A DNA stretch of 64,000 nt from Streptomyces spongiae (GTDB lineage: Bacteria; Actinomycetota; Actinomycetes; Streptomycetales; Streptomycetaceae), in assembly GCF_009377185.1 (NCBI RefSeq), contig NZ_VJZC01000005.1, forward strand, positions 1 through 64,000. Direction: 5' to 3'. Of this stretch, positions 8,837 through 18,740 are shown piece by piece. The translations under genes and the position numbers were made by a program. Every line of letters starts with the position of its first letter. Within the stretch, counting starts at the first letter, position 1. Below the pieces are notes generated by a model. It saw only the letters and a list, made by a program, of their open reading frames with translations. It ran no database searches and had not been told where the DNA came from.

Positions 8837-11202
8837 CGGGCGGGGGCACCCGCCTCGCGCAGTCCTCGCTGAAGGGCGTTCTCCGGGGACTCCCGGCCGG
8901 CCGCCCACCAGGCCGCGATCCTCGCACGGGAATGAAAACCCAGCTTGCCCAGGATGTTCTTCACATGCCCCTCCACCGTGCGTGGCGAGAGCTGGAGTAT
9001 CGACGCGATCTGCCGGTTGCCCATCCCCTCGGCCACCCATGCGGCGACCTGCTCCTCCCTGGGCGTCAAGGGGCTGGACACAGCCACCGAACCGGGCACG
9101 ATGCCGGCATGCAGTTCCAGGCCCAGCTCGGCGCAGCGCCGGGCTGTGTCGTAGCGGCTCCCCGCCGCGACACATTCCTCGAAGGCCGCGCGTCCGAGGG
9201 CTTCGACGTTCGCGGTCTCGGAGCGGGTCTGGAAGTCGGACAGCTGTGGGCCGAAGTCGAAGATCGTCGTTCCCATCCTCCGCCACATGACTCGCGTCGA
9301 TCCCTGCAGCCGCGCCGCCTTCTGGTGGTCGCCTCCGGCGGTGGCGATCCATGCGAGCAGGTTGACGTGCATGGCGCTTCCGAAGGGATCGTTGAAAGTT
9401 CGCTGAATCTGCAGGCCGGAGTGGATCAGCGCGGCAGCCTGCTCGAAATCCTCACGGGCGAACGCGTCGAAGGCGAGTGCCCAGAGGGCATACGACCGGC
9501 TGTGCCGTTCGCCCAACGACTCGGCCTCCGCCACCGCGTGCCCACCCACCTCCGCGGCTCCGGGGTCCCTGAGCCGGGACTTGGCTATGGCCAGTTGGAA
9601 CAGCCAGAACAGAGCGGCAGGGCGCTCGGCGAGAGCGCGCAGGCCGTCCACGGCCCCTTGGAGCAGCTCGACAGCGTCTTCGAGTCGGCCGCCCATGATT
9701 GCCGCGAGTCCTCGCAGACCCATGACCTGAACCTGCGTCAGCGGATCGTCCAGACGTCGGCCCAGCGCTTCCGCCTCGTCCAGCCGTCGGTCGGCCTGTG
9801 CCAGATCGCCTTGGAGCAGAGTCACCCAGGCCACCGACCACACCGCCTTCGCACGGATCAGGGTGGGCTCCGGGTGAGCCGCGAGGAGTCGGTCGAGCCA
9901 GCGTCGGCCGTCCGCCAGGGCTCCTCCGGCGCACCAGTGATAGCGCAGCTCCATGGCCAGGGCGAGCGCTGCCTGGCCGTCAGGAGGGTCCGGGTCCGAC
10001 ACGGAGGGCCCGATCCGGCCCGACTGCTGGGGCGGTGACGGTATGTCCCAGGTCAGAGCGGCCAGGAAGTTCTCGTGCTCGGTCCGCAGACGACGCAGGG
10101 CCTCTGCCTGGCCCGGCCCGAACCAGCCTTCGGCGGTACGACGCGCGAGAGCGAGGAAGTACGCGCGGTGCTGCCGCAGCGGAAGCATTTCCTCTCCCGA
10201 CTCCACGAGCCGCCGGCGTCCGTATGCCTGCACGGTCTGCAACAGCGAGTAGCGGAGTTCGCCGTCCCGTTCCGTGGTGGCCACGACCGACTGGGCGACC
10301 AGGGAGTCGAGGAGATTCAGCACGTGAGGCCTTGCGAGAGAGCCTCCCGCGCAGACGGCCTCGGCCGCGTCCAGGCTGAAGTCTCCGGCGAAGACGGACA
10401 TCCTGTTCCACAGAACGCGTTCGGCGGGACTGCACAGCTCATAGCTCCAGTCGATGAGCGCGCGGAGCGTCCGGTGCGGAGGGCGAGCGGCTCCGTTACC
10501 CCGTATCAGCAGGTCGAAGCGGTCCTTCAGACGCTCCGCCAACTGCTCGACCGTCAGCGTCTGCAGCCGGGCGGCCGCCAGTTCGATCGCCAGAGGCAGC
10601 CGGTCCAAAGCGGCACAGAGTCGGTCGACGGCGTCGCGGTTTCCTTGCCAGACACGGAAATCGGGCCGTACCGACACGGCACGCGCCACCAGCAGGTCGG
10701 TTGCCTCGTCCGGGAGCAGAACGGGGACGTGGAACACCTGCTCGCCGACCATGCGCAGGGTCCGCCGACTGGTGATGACGATCCGCAACCGAGGTGCCGC
10801 GGACAGCAGACCGTCGACGAGAGCCACACAGGTGCCCACGACGTGTTCGCAGTTGTCCAGCACGATCAGCGCCTCGCGATCGGCCAGGTGGGCAGCGATC
10901 AGAGGCACTGTGGCCTTGCCACCCACATGGTGAACGCCCAGAGCCGCGGCGGTGACGCCGGGAACGGCCTCCGGGTCCGTCACCGAGGCGAGGTCGACCA
11001 ACCACACGCCACCGGTGAGAGTCCCCTTGGACTGGGTCACGGCGGCGGCCGCCCGTGCCAGTCTCGACTTGCCGATGCCGCCGGTGCCGACCAGGGTCAC
11101 AAGCCTGGAGGAGGCGATCAGGCGGCGAATCTCCGTGACGGTCCGTCGTCGGCCCACCAGGGGCGTGAGCGTAGCAGGAAGGTTCCCTGCCGCAACCTCC
11201 AC
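8803..11202 (-). CDS. NB-ARC-type ATPase / TPR / LuxR-type HTH transcriptional regulator
   Basis: This large cytoplasmic regulator is about 799 aa from GTG 11202; an in-frame ATG at 11274 is the alternative. Near residues 36-44 is a Walker A motif GTGGIGKSRLA, followed by a Walker B-like LIVLDNCEHV and a sensor stretch IVITSRRTL. The middle is an Ala/Leu-rich TPR-like helical array. The C terminus carries a LuxR/GerE helix-turn-helix (LTPREEQVAAW, GMGNRQIASIL, LSPRTVEGHVKNIL). The architecture is that of ATP-dependent signal-binding activators. GGAAAGG precedes the GTG. It lies tail to tail with the P450 and could control it or the - strand genes; the sequence does not say which. Confidence 0.88.
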   Translation of the reverse strand: MEVAAGNLPATLTPLVGRRRTVTEIRRLIASSRLVTLVGTGGIGKSRLARAAAAVTQSKGTLTGGVWLVDLASVTDPEAVPGVTAAALGVHHVGGKATVPLIAAHLADREALIVLDNCEHVVGTCVALVDGLLSAAPRLRIVITSRRTLRMVGEQVFHVPVLLPDEATDLLVARAVSVRPDFRVWQGNRDAVDRLCAALDRLPLAIELAAARLQTLTVEQLAERLKDRFDLLIRGNGAARPPHRTLRALIDWSYELCSPAERVLWNRMSVFAGDFSLDAAEAVCAGGSLARPHVLNLLDSLVAQSVVATTERDGELRYSLLQTVQAYGRRRLVESGEEMLPLRQHRAYFLALARRTAEGWFGPGQAEALRRLRTEHENFLAALTWDIPSPPQQSGRIGPSVSDPDPPDGQAALALAMELRYHWCAGGALADGRRWLDRLLAAHPEPTLIRAKAVWSVAWVTLLQGDLAQADRRLDEAEALGRRLDDPLTQVQVMGLRGLAAIMGGRLEDAVELLQGAVDGLRALAERPAALFWLFQLAIAKSRLRDPGAAEVGGHAVAEAESLGERHSRSYALWALAFDAFAREDFEQAAALIHSGLQIQRTFNDPFGSAMHVNLLAWIATAGGDHQKAARLQGSTRVMWRRMGTTIFDFGPQLSDFQTRSETANVEALGRAAFEECVAAGSRYDTARRCAELGLELHAGIVPGSVAVSSPLTPREEQVAAWVAEGMGNRQIASILQLSPRTVEGHVKNILGKLGFHSRARIAAWWAAGRESPENALQRGLREAGAPARYQATGRRSTP

Positions 11203-11366
11203 GGTCTTACTCGCCTTTCCGCCGTGCGCATCGTCCCCAGCGCATCTCCGCCCGGGGCCACATGTCAGGCCCATGGTGACACAGGAATTGGAGAGGTTCG
11301 CAGGAGCCCGCGCTTGGCCGACTGGTCACATCTGTGCTGTACCAGCCGGCCGGACCGCCCTGGGAA

Positions 11367-11396
11367 GGGGACAGGCCACCTCGCGCACCTGTCCCC
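11367..11396 (-). terminator. Hairpin downstream of the alcohol dehydrogenase gene
   Basis: A 9-bp perfect stem (GGGGACAGG at 11367-11375 with its complement at 11388-11396) has a 12-base loop. It begins 10 bases past the stop of the dehydrogenase gene on the - strand and lies upstream of the LuxR-type gene. It fits a terminator for the dehydrogenase transcript. Confidence 0.55.
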
Positions 11397-11406
11397 CGCA
11401 CCCGTG

Positions 11407-12420
11407 TCAGGGCTTGAGAATCAGACGGAGCGGGTCGCCCTCCTTGGTCTGGAGGCGCTCGACAGCCACGCCGGCCTTCTCCAGTGGCAGTACGTCGGTG
11501 ATGGACCGGGAGAAGTCCAGCCGTCCACCGGCGGCGAGGTCCACCAGCTTCGGCACGGCGTCCAGTTCGGTGCCGAAGTGGCCACGGATCTCATGCTTGA
11601 GGTAGCTGAACATGGTGCTGTCGTGCACGACCAGAGGCCTGCCCGAAAGCCCGACCAGGATCAGCCGGCCCTCGGGCGCGAGGACCGTGAGCGCCTGCTC
11701 GTGGACGGCGCTGACGCCGGCGAAGTCGAAGGCGGCGTTCAGGGCACGGCCCTTCGTGACCGCCAGGACCTGCTCACGGAAGGCCGGGTCAGCCGAGTCC
11801 AGCGCGAGATCGGCGCCCAGGTCCAGGGCGCGTCGCCGCGCTCCCGGCGTCGGGTCGACCGCGATGATCGGGAAGGCGCCCACGGCCCGGAGCAGTTGGA
11901 CGGCGTGGGCGCCCAGGCCGCCCACTCCCCAGACTCCGACGGCCTCTCCCGGCTTGATGGCGGCGGTGCGGACGATGGCGTCCCACGGTGTCGAGACCGC
12001 GTCGGGGACGATCGCCGCCTGTTCGAAGGGAAGCGAATCGGGCAGGGGAAACACGGACTCCACAGCGGCCAGGGCGTACTCGGCCCATCCGCCGTCGAAG
12101 TCGACGCCCCGTGTGTGCAGTTGGCCGTTCTTGACATCGCCCGCCTGCAGGACCACGCGCTGGCCCTCCTGGAACTGGATGACGTCGGGGCCCAGTTCGA
12201 CGATGGTGCCGGCGATCTCGTGCCCGATGGTGACGGTGTCTCCCTGGAGGTGGGGCGGACGGCCGAGGGTGCCGTCGATGAGGTGGACGTCCGACATGCA
12301 CACACCGGCGGCCGCGACCGCGATGAGGACCTGACCGGGCCCGGGGGCCGGCTTCGGAACCTCCTCGATCGTCAGCGTGTGGGAGGGGATGTGCAGGCGT
12401 GCGGCTCGCATGAGGTCCAT
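11407..12420 (-). CDS. Medium-chain alcohol dehydrogenase (MDR superfamily)
   Basis: This NAD(P)-dependent dehydrogenase is 337 aa from ATG 12420, which has GAGGAAG upstream. The GroES-like domain holds a probable catalytic-zinc Cys in GVCMSDVH and the GHEIAG His-Glu. The Rossmann domain has GVWGVGGLGAHAVQL. The usual four-Cys structural zinc loop is missing: the corresponding stretch reads QAGDVKNGQLHTRG without cysteines, so it resembles the MDR subgroup without structural zinc. It is the last gene of a - strand run, 149 bases after the SpoIIE-phosphatase gene. The substrate is unknown. Confidence 0.85.
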   Translation of the reverse strand: MDLMRAARLHIPSHTLTIEEVPKPAPGPGQVLIAVAAAGVCMSDVHLIDGTLGRPPHLQGDTVTIGHEIAGTIVELGPDVIQFQEGQRVVLQAGDVKNGQLHTRGVDFDGGWAEYALAAVESVFPLPDSLPFEQAAIVPDAVSTPWDAIVRTAAIKPGEAVGVWGVGGLGAHAVQLLRAVGAFPIIAVDPTPGARRRALDLGADLALDSADPAFREQVLAVTKGRALNAAFDFAGVSAVHEQALTVLAPEGRLILVGLSGRPLVVHDSTMFSYLKHEIRGHFGTELDAVPKLVDLAAGGRLDFSRSITDVLPLEKAGVAVERLQTKEGDPLRLILKP

Positions 12421-12569
12421 GGGTGTCTTCCTCGCAGGATGTTTCCCGGAGCCGATGGGCTCCTGGCGCCTGTCCCGTCTATCAGCCCATACCTGCCAGG
12501 AACACGCGCCCGTGCCACGCGGTGGCACGTCTGGCACCACGAGGACGGACCCGTCCCGCCGGCACCGGC

Positions 12570-14936
12570 TCAAGCGGGTTCGAGGGACTGCTCGGCCCAG
12601 ATCGTCTTGCCGGTGGTCGTGTACCGGGTGCCCCAGCGCTGGGTCAGCTCGGCCACGAGGAAGAGTCCGCGTCCGCCCTCGTCGCTCAGCCGTGCCCGGC
12701 GCAGATGGGGCGAGGTGGTGCTGCCGTCGGAGACCTCACAGATCAGCGACCGGTCCCTGATGAGACGCAGCCGGACCGGAGCCGAGGCGTACCGGATCGC
12801 GTTGGTGACCAGTTCGCTGACCACCAGCTCGGTCATGAACGATGCCTCCTCCAGTCCCCAGGCCGTGAGCCGCTCCGACGCGCGGCAGCGCATGTCGGCC
12901 ACGGCGGCGGGGTCACCGGGTACGTCCCAGGTCGCCACGTGGTCCGGGTCGAGCGCCTTGGTGCGGGCGATCAACAGGGCCGCGTCGTCGTCGCGGGGCG
13001 CGGTCTCCAACCGGGACAGCACGCGGTCGCAGATCTCCTCGGCCGAGGCCGCCGGCGGGGTGAGGCAGCGGCACAGCGTCCGCATCCGGTCGTCGGTGTC
13101 CTGGCCACCGGCGGAGACGAGACCGTCGGTGAACAGGGCGAGCACACTGTCTTCGGGGAGGGCGAACTCCACCGCCTCGAAGGGCAGGCTGCCGAGTCCG
13201 AGCGAGGGTCCGGCCGGCACGTCGAGGGTCTCGGCCACACCACCCGGGCGCACCAGGACCGGCGGTGCGTGCCCGGCACGGGCCAGTGACAGAACGCGCG
13301 ACACGGGGTCGTACACCGCGTACAGACATCGCGCCCCGATGTCGCCCTGCGGCTCGGCACCGGTGGGGTCCTGCTCGCCGTCCGACGCGTGCGTCACGAT
13401 GTCGTCCAGGTGCGTGAGCAGTTCGTCGGGGGGCAGGTCGAGGTCGGCGAGGGTGCGCACCGCGGTGCGCAGGCGGCCCATGGTCGCGCTGGCGTGGATG
13501 CCGTGCCCGACGACGTCGCCGACCACGAGGCCGACCCGGGCGCCGGGCAACGGAATCACGTCGTACCAGTCCCCGCCCGCCTCCGCCGAGTCCTCCGCGG
13601 GCAGGTAGCGCACGGCCGTTTCCGCGGCCGGATGCAGCACACGGCCGTGCGGCAGCAGGGCTCGTTGCAGGGCGAGTGCGATTCCGCGCTCACGTGCGTA
13701 GCGGCGTGCGTTGTCGAGGCAGACGGCGGCGCGCGCCACCAGATCCTCGGTCACGGTCAGGTCGTCGCCGTCGAAGGGTTCTCGGGAGCCCGCGTCCCGC
13801 AGGAAGAGGGCGCTGCCCAGCATCGTGCCGCGGGCGCGGAGGGGCACCACGATCAGGGAGCAGCTCCCGGGGCGTCCTCGCCCGTGTCCGGGGAGGAGCC
13901 CGTCGGCCTCCGCGGCCGTGACGTGCAGCAGTTCCGCCTCTCCTCTGCTCAGACAACGCGCGAGGGGCGTATCGCGCAAGGTGCGTGGTGCGCTGCCCGG
14001 TGCGGAGTCGTGGCCGTGCGACGGCAGGTGTACCGATCGGGACGCGGCTCTCCGCAGCCGGTCGGGGCCGGGCACGCCCGGGGCGGGCAGTCGCCCCTCG
14101 AAGACGGCGTCCACCAGGTCGACGGCCGCGGCGTCGGCGAATCGTGGCACGGCCACGTCGACCAGTTCCCGCGCGGTTCCCTCGATGTCCAGGCTCGTGC
14201 CGATACGGGTACGGGCCTCGCTCAGGATCGCGAGCCGCTGCCTGGAGCCGTACTGCTCGGAGTGGTCGTAGGACGCGACGGCGACCGCGCGTACGTCCTC
14301 GTCGGCGTCCCTCAGGGGGAAGATGTCCATGCCCCACGCGTGGGCGCGCGCTTCGCCGGGTGCTCTGACGAACGCCTCCATGACCTCGGCGACGCCGGTC
14401 CGCGCCACCCGCAGCACCCTGCGGTGCCCCTCCTCGTAGACGGGCCCTTGCGCGAACTGCGGGGTGGTCCGGTGACGGACCTCGTCCTCGCGCCGTCCCA
14501 CCGTTTTGGCGAGTGCCTCGTTGAGCCGTAGGACGCGCCCCTGCGGGTCGTAGACCACGAGCGGCCACGGATACTGCTCGAACATCCACCGGGTCAGCTC
14601 GTCCTCGTCGTGCCCCGGCCCGTCGTCACCCGGGTGCCGTGCCGACAGGAGGAAACCGCCCGGCTCTCCGGGGCTGCCGGGCAGGAGGTGCAGATCGACC
14701 GGAACGGGCAGCTCATGGCGGTCACGATGTCTGGGCCTGAGACCGTCGTCCGTGAACAGGTCGGTCAGTGGCCGGCCCACGGCGTCCTCGACCGGGTATC
14801 CCCACAGGACCCGCGCGCCCGTACTCCAGTGGGTGATCCTGCCGTCGTGATCAGCGACCACGACGGCCGCCCGCGTGAGGATGGAGGACTGTTCCGCCGA
14901 CGGCGGGAGCCGGCGGCGCGGCTCGTGTGAGGTCAT
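12570..14936 (-). CDS. PAS-PAS-GAF-SpoIIE phosphatase-HATPase signalling protein
   Basis: This is a 788-aa cytoplasmic sensor-phosphatase. Two PAS-like domains lie at about 15-100 and 115-220 (DHDGRITHWS; YDPQGRVLRLNEA). A GAF-like domain follows at about 235-410. A PP2C-type SpoIIE phosphatase domain comes next, with AGGDWYDVIPLPG, GDVVGHG and FTDGLVS as its metal-binding landmarks. A C-terminal anti-sigma-type HATPase domain has SELVTNAIRYA and GGRGLFLVAEL. Such Streptomyces proteins control anti-anti-sigma factor phosphorylation in response to a small-molecule or redox signal. No anti-anti-sigma gene is adjacent. A paralogue of the same layout lies at 59471-62341. Confidence 0.93.
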   Translation of the reverse strand: MTSHEPRRRLPPSAEQSSILTRAAVVVADHDGRITHWSTGARVLWGYPVEDAVGRPLTDLFTDDGLRPRHRDRHELPVPVDLHLLPGSPGEPGGFLLSARHPGDDGPGHDEDELTRWMFEQYPWPLVVYDPQGRVLRLNEALAKTVGRREDEVRHRTTPQFAQGPVYEEGHRRVLRVARTGVAEVMEAFVRAPGEARAHAWGMDIFPLRDADEDVRAVAVASYDHSEQYGSRQRLAILSEARTRIGTSLDIEGTARELVDVAVPRFADAAAVDLVDAVFEGRLPAPGVPGPDRLRRAASRSVHLPSHGHDSAPGSAPRTLRDTPLARCLSRGEAELLHVTAAEADGLLPGHGRGRPGSCSLIVVPLRARGTMLGSALFLRDAGSREPFDGDDLTVTEDLVARAAVCLDNARRYARERGIALALQRALLPHGRVLHPAAETAVRYLPAEDSAEAGGDWYDVIPLPGARVGLVVGDVVGHGIHASATMGRLRTAVRTLADLDLPPDELLTHLDDIVTHASDGEQDPTGAEPQGDIGARCLYAVYDPVSRVLSLARAGHAPPVLVRPGGVAETLDVPAGPSLGLGSLPFEAVEFALPEDSVLALFTDGLVSAGGQDTDDRMRTLCRCLTPPAASAEEICDRVLSRLETAPRDDDAALLIARTKALDPDHVATWDVPGDPAAVADMRCRASERLTAWGLEEASFMTELVVSELVTNAIRYASAPVRLRLIRDRSLICEVSDGSTTSPHLRRARLSDEGGRGLFLVAELTQRWGTRYTTTGKTIWAEQSLEPA

Positions 14937-15031
14937 GGCCGATCCCTTACCTGCCGGGCGCCGTGTCCCGGCTCTCCCCACGGTGCTCCGCTGTGGGGCT
15001 GGGGGCAAGCCGCGAGCCGCCGGGCCCCGGG

Positions 15032-15943
15032 TCAGGCCGTTCCTGTCCGCAGGACGCGGGCGAGGAACGCGATCTGGTCGGGAAGCACCCGGTCGAAGCC
15101 CTCCCCGGCGTACGGATCGAAGTGGCCACCGGGGTAGGCGAGCAGCTCCCCGTGCCGGGCGGCTGCCGCGAGCGCGGCGCCGGGGCCGGGCGGGGTGATG
15201 TCGTCGTGGTCCATGACCTGGACGAGCAACGGGCAGGTGAGCCGGGGTGCGGCCTTGACGGCGCGGAAGAAGGGCAGGGTAAGGATCACCCGTGCACTGA
15301 CCTCGTTGTCGTACGGGGCCTCGGGCGGCAGCAGCCGGATCATGCTCTCGTACGCGTCCGGGGTGGTCAGCACCGCGTCACGGTCACCGGGGCGGCCGGC
15401 GGCTCGCAGTGTGTGCGGTCCGCGACCCAGTAGTGCCCCCACCGTGTCCCGGACACCGGCGACACCCAGAGCCATGACATGGCGCGCGGAACCGCGGAGC
15501 ATGTGGAACAACGCCGCCCGTCCGTCGGCGAGGGGCGCCTGGGAGACCACCGCCGCGATGCGCGGATCGGCCGCGGCGACCAGGACCACGGCGCCGCCGG
15601 ACATGGAACTGCCCCACACGGCGACCCGGTCGGGATCCACCTCGGGCCGCACCCGCGCGGCGGCGACGGCGGCCTTCCAGTCGGCGAGCTGCCGGCCGAT
15701 GTCGAGGAGGTTGCGGGGCCGGCCGCCCGAGGCGCCGAAGTGCCGGTAGTCGAAGACCAGCGCGCCGAGACCGGCCGCGGCGAACCGCTCCGCGTAGGCA
15801 CCCAGCCGCATCTCCTTGATGGCGCCGAAGCCGTGCGCGAGGACGACGCACGGGGCGGGCGCGTCCACGCCCCGCGGCGCGTACCACCACGCGTCCAGTT
15901 CGTCGCCGTCGACCGGAATTCGAACGGACAGCCGCTCACCCAC
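15032..15943 (-). CDS. Alpha/beta hydrolase
   Basis: This is a 303-aa soluble hydrolase. It has the HGFGA oxyanion region at about 37, a nucleophile elbow WGSSMSGG (probable Ser113, a GxSxS variant) and a likely catalytic His in GGHFDPY. The start is GTG 15943, overlapping the last bases of mhpE by 8 bp, so it is translated with the meta-cleavage genes. It is distinct from the MhpC-type hydrolase encoded at 32406-33272. Members of this branch are esterases, thioesterases or dienelactone-type hydrolases. It may release a side product or an activated acid from the pathway, but that is a guess. Confidence 0.85.
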   Translation of the reverse strand: MGERLSVRIPVDGDELDAWWYAPRGVDAPAPCVVLAHGFGAIKEMRLGAYAERFAAAGLGALVFDYRHFGASGGRPRNLLDIGRQLADWKAAVAAARVRPEVDPDRVAVWGSSMSGGAVVLVAAADPRIAAVVSQAPLADGRAALFHMLRGSARHVMALGVAGVRDTVGALLGRGPHTLRAAGRPGDRDAVLTTPDAYESMIRLLPPEAPYDNEVSARVILTLPFFRAVKAAPRLTCPLLVQVMDHDDITPPGPGAALAAAARHGELLAYPGGHFDPYAGEGFDRVLPDQIAFLARVLRTGTA

Positions 15944-16970
15944 GGGTAGGTCTCCCAGCGGCTCGGCCCGACGTCAGGTCGAGGGCGATGTCCACGATCA
16001 TGTCCTCCTGGCCGCCGACCAGGCCTCGCCGCCCGACCTCCAGCAGGAGCGTGCGGGCGTCGACGCCGTACCGCTGGGCGGCGATCTCCGCGTGGCGCAG
16101 GAAGGAGGAGTAGACGCCTCCGTAGCCGAGGGTGAGCGTCTCGCGGTCGACCTGGACCGGGCGGTCGCGGAGCGGGCGGACCAGATCGTCGGCGGCGTCC
16201 TGGAGGGCGAACAGGTCGCACCCGTGCTTCCACTCCTGGAGGTCGGCGACGGCGATGAACGCCTCGATCGGGCAGTTGCCTGCGCCGGCGCCCTGGCCCG
16301 CGAGGGAGGCGTCCACTCTGGTGACTCCCTCCTCCACCGCGACGACACTGTTGGCGACCGACAGGGAGAGGTTCTCGTGCGCGTGGATACCGATCTGGGT
16401 CGCCGGGTCGAGGACCTCGCGATAGGCGAGGACCCGTTCCCGGACGCCGTCCATGGTGAGCCGGCCGCCGGAGTCGGTGACGTAGACGCAGTGGGCGCCG
16501 TAGGACTCCATGAGCTTGGCCTGGGCGGCGAGTTCGGCCGCCGGAGCCATGTGGCTCATCATCAGGAAGCCGGACACGTCCATGCCGAGTTCGCGTGCCT
16601 TGGCGATGTGCTGGGCGGCGATGTCGACCTCGGTGCAGTGGGTGGCAACGCGGACCGAGCGGACACCCAGGGCGTGGGCGCGCTCCAGTTCGGCGATGGT
16701 GCCGATTCCGGGCAGCAGCAGCGTGGTGAGAACCGCGTTCTCGATCGCGTCGGCCGCGGCCTCGATCCACTCCCAGTCGGTGTGGCTGCCGGGTCCGTAG
16801 TTCAGCGACCCGCCCGCCAGACCGTCGCCGTGCGCCACCTCGATGGCGTCCACCCCCGCCGCGTCGAGCGCGGCCGCGATACGACCCACCTCCACCGGGT
16901 CGATACGGTGCCGGATGGCATGCATGCCGTCACGCAGGGTGACGTCCTGGATGTACAGCGTACGGCTCAT
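15936..16970 (-). CDS. mhpE: 4-hydroxy-2-oxovalerate aldolase
   Basis: This class II pyruvate aldolase splits 4-hydroxy-2-oxo acids to pyruvate and an aldehyde. At 344 aa it has the usual MhpE/DmpG/HsaF length. The catalytic opening [11 protein letters not shown] holds the Arg/Asp, and the metal-binding GIHAHENL supplies two His. The C-terminal helical region ([11 protein letters not shown]) is where the family contacts its aldehyde dehydrogenase partner. Its ATG overlaps the stop of mhpF (ATGA). By family it forms a channelling complex with MhpF, passing acetaldehyde or propanal directly. Confidence 0.96.
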   Translation of the reverse strand: MSRTLYIQDVTLRDGMHAIRHRIDPVEVGRIAAALDAAGVDAIEVAHGDGLAGGSLNYGPGSHTDWEWIEAAADAIENAVLTTLLLPGIGTIAELERAHALGVRSVRVATHCTEVDIAAQHIAKARELGMDVSGFLMMSHMAPAAELAAQAKLMESYGAHCVYVTDSGGRLTMDGVRERVLAYREVLDPATQIGIHAHENLSLSVANSVVAVEEGVTRVDASLAGQGAGAGNCPIEAFIAVADLQEWKHGCDLFALQDAADDLVRPLRDRPVQVDRETLTLGYGGVYSSFLRHAEIAAQRYGVDARTLLLEVGRRGLVGGQEDMIVDIALDLTSGRAAGRPTRG

Positions 16971-17941
16971 CTGTGGGCCTCCCCGGGGACGGCGGTGTGC
17001 CGGGCGATCGACTCGGCGACGCGCAGGGCTGCCGACGTCATGATGTCGAGGTTTCCGGCGTAGGCCGGCAGGTAGTGAGCGGCGCCCTCGACTTCGAGGA
17101 ACACCGAGATACGGGTGGTCGCAGGTCCGGCGCCGTCCGGCAGCAGGGTGTGTACGGGCTCGTCGTCGGCGACCGGCGCGAACTGCACCTCCTGCTTGAG
17201 CCGATAGCCCGGCACGTACTGGGCGACCCGCTCGGCCATCTCCTTCACCGAGGCGCGTACGGCGTCCTCGTCGACGTCCCCGGTGAGGCAGAGGACGGTG
17301 TCCCGCATGATCAGGGGCGGTTCGGCGGGGTTGAGGACGATGATCGCCTTGCCGCGCGCGGCACCGCCGACGGCCTCGATGGCGTGGGACGTGGTCTCGG
17401 TGAACTCGTCGATGTTGGCGCGGGTGCCGGGCCCGGCCGACCTGGCGGCGATGGACGCCACGATCTCCGCGTAGTGCACCTCGGTCACCGCCGACACCGC
17501 CGCGACCATCGGGATCGTGGCCTGTCCACCGCAGGTGACCATGTTGAGGTTGTCGGCACCCGCGTCGAGATGCTCGTCGAGGTTGACCGGCGGCACCACG
17601 AACGGGCCGATGGCCGCGGGCGTGAGGTCGATCAGTTTCTTGCCGTAGGGCCCGAGCCGGTGGGCGTTGGCGAGATGGGCCTTGGCCGAGGTGGCGTCGA
17701 AGACGATCTCGATCTCGTCGAAGTGCGGCAGGGCGATCAGCCCCTCGACTCCCTCATGGGTGGTCGGCACCTTGAGCCGGGCGGCGCGGGCGAGCCCGTC
17801 GGACTCCGGGTCGATGCCGACGAGGGCGGCGACCTCCAGGGTGTCCGACAGGCGCAGTATCTTGATCATCAGGTCGGTACCGATGTTTCCCGACCCGATG
17901 ATCGCGACCTTGGTTCTGGGCTGGTTCACGGCTCTAGGCAT
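16967..17941 (-). CDS. mhpF: Acetaldehyde dehydrogenase (acetylating)
   Basis: This CoA-dependent aldehyde dehydrogenase converts acetaldehyde (or propanal) to the acyl-CoA with NAD+. The protein is 324 aa. The N-terminal Rossmann motif is [11 protein letters not shown], and the catalytic Cys is about residue 137 in [12 protein letters not shown]. It overlaps the hydratase gene upstream by 8 bp and the aldolase gene downstream by 4 bp, as expected for subunits of one complex. Together with MhpE it ends the meta-cleavage branch as pyruvate plus acyl-CoA. Confidence 0.96.
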   Translation of the reverse strand: MPRAVNQPRTKVAIIGSGNIGTDLMIKILRLSDTLEVAALVGIDPESDGLARAARLKVPTTHEGVEGLIALPHFDEIEIVFDATSAKAHLANAHRLGPYGKKLIDLTPAAIGPFVVPPVNLDEHLDAGADNLNMVTCGGQATIPMVAAVSAVTEVHYAEIVASIAARSAGPGTRANIDEFTETTSHAIEAVGGAARGKAIIVLNPAEPPLIMRDTVLCLTGDVDEDAVRASVKEMAERVAQYVPGYRLKQEVQFAPVADDEPVHTLLPDGAGPATTRISVFLEVEGAAHYLPAYAGNLDIMTSAALRVAESIARHTAVPGEAHR

Positions 17942-18740
17942 CCTTCTTCTCGGAGAACGTGGCGCTCACCGTGCCGAGTGAGCTGATCTCGGCACGGATC
18001 CGGGTGCCGGGAGGAGCCGGCACCATCGGGCCCAGCGCACCGGAGAGGATCACCTGTCCGGCCCGCAGCGGGTCGCCCAGGTCCCGCGCCGTTCGGGCCA
18101 GCCAGGCCAGCGCGTCGAGCGGATCACCGAGGCAGGCGGCCCCGTTGCCCTCGGAGACCAGGACGTCATCGGCGTACAACCGCATGGTGGTCTCGCGGGG
18201 CTGGAAGTCGGCCAGGGTGAGGCGGTGTCCGGCCAGCACGAACAGTCCGCTGGAGGCGTTGTCGGCGACCGTGTCGGCGAGCGAGATGTCCCAGTCGGCG
18301 ATCCGGCTGTCGACGATCTCCAGCGCGGCGACCGCGTAGTCCACCGCCGCCCGCACCTGCGCCGGGTCGAGGTCGCCCTCGGCGAGGTCCTCCTTCAGTA
18401 CGAAGGCGATCTCCGCCTCCGCCTTCGGCTGGAGCAACCGGGCGGAGGGCACCTCGGGCTCGGCCGAGACGTCCATGTCGGCGAAGAGCACGCCGAAGTC
18501 CGGCTGGTCCACGCCGAGTTGCTGCTGCACCGCGGGAGAGGTCAGGCCGATCTTCCGGCCCACGACGACCGCCCCGCCGGCCTGCCGACGGCGGGTCAGC
18601 TCCTGTTGCACGGCGTAGGCCGCGGCGATGTCGTGAGAGCCGATCAGATCCCGTACCGGGGCGACGGGACAGCCCTCGTCGAAGGCGGCGGCCAGCCGTG
18701 CGGCCGCCTGCTCGACGGACGGGTGCGCCATGGTGGTCAC
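17934..18740 (-). CDS. mhpD: 2-keto-4-pentenoate hydratase (copy 1)
   Basis: This enzyme adds water to 2-hydroxypenta-2,4-dienoate (or an alkyl homologue) to give 4-hydroxy-2-oxovalerate. The protein is 268 aa, of the MhpD/HsaE type in the fumarylacetoacetate-hydrolase superfamily. Diagnostic stretches are [29 protein letters not shown] and [17 protein letters not shown], which bear the metal-binding acidic residues. The GTG at 18740 overlaps the mhpB stop (GTGA), which fixes the start; the frame is open far upstream but as antisense-like Arg/Gly-rich sequence. A second copy lies at 37016-37864. Confidence 0.93.
   Translation of the reverse strand: MTTMAHPSVEQAAARLAAAFDEGCPVAPVRDLIGSHDIAAAYAVQQELTRRRQAGGAVVVGRKIGLTSPAVQQQLGVDQPDFGVLFADMDVSAEPEVPSARLLQPKAEAEIAFVLKEDLAEGDLDPAQVRAAVDYAVAALEIVDSRIADWDISLADTVADNASSGLFVLAGHRLTLADFQPRETTMRLYADDVLVSEGNGAACLGDPLDALAWLARTARDLGDPLRAGQVILSGALGPMVPAPPGTRIRAEISSLGTVSATFSEKKDA

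Noticed and set aside
10075-13608. 1177-codon open frame on the + strand
   Set aside because: It runs antisense through the LuxR-type regulator, the alcohol dehydrogenase and the sensor-phosphatase; its sequence has no fold-like pattern.
13690-14589. 299-codon Arg-rich frame inside the sensor-phosphatase gene
   Set aside because: It is a shifted frame of a gene with clear PAS, GAF and SpoIIE domains and is mostly Arg, Gly, Pro and Ala.
15032-15943. The alpha/beta hydrolase next to mhpE as the ring-cleavage product hydrolase
   Set aside because: It lacks the HGGGPGAS motif and has a GxSxS elbow; the MhpC-type enzyme is encoded at 32406-33272.
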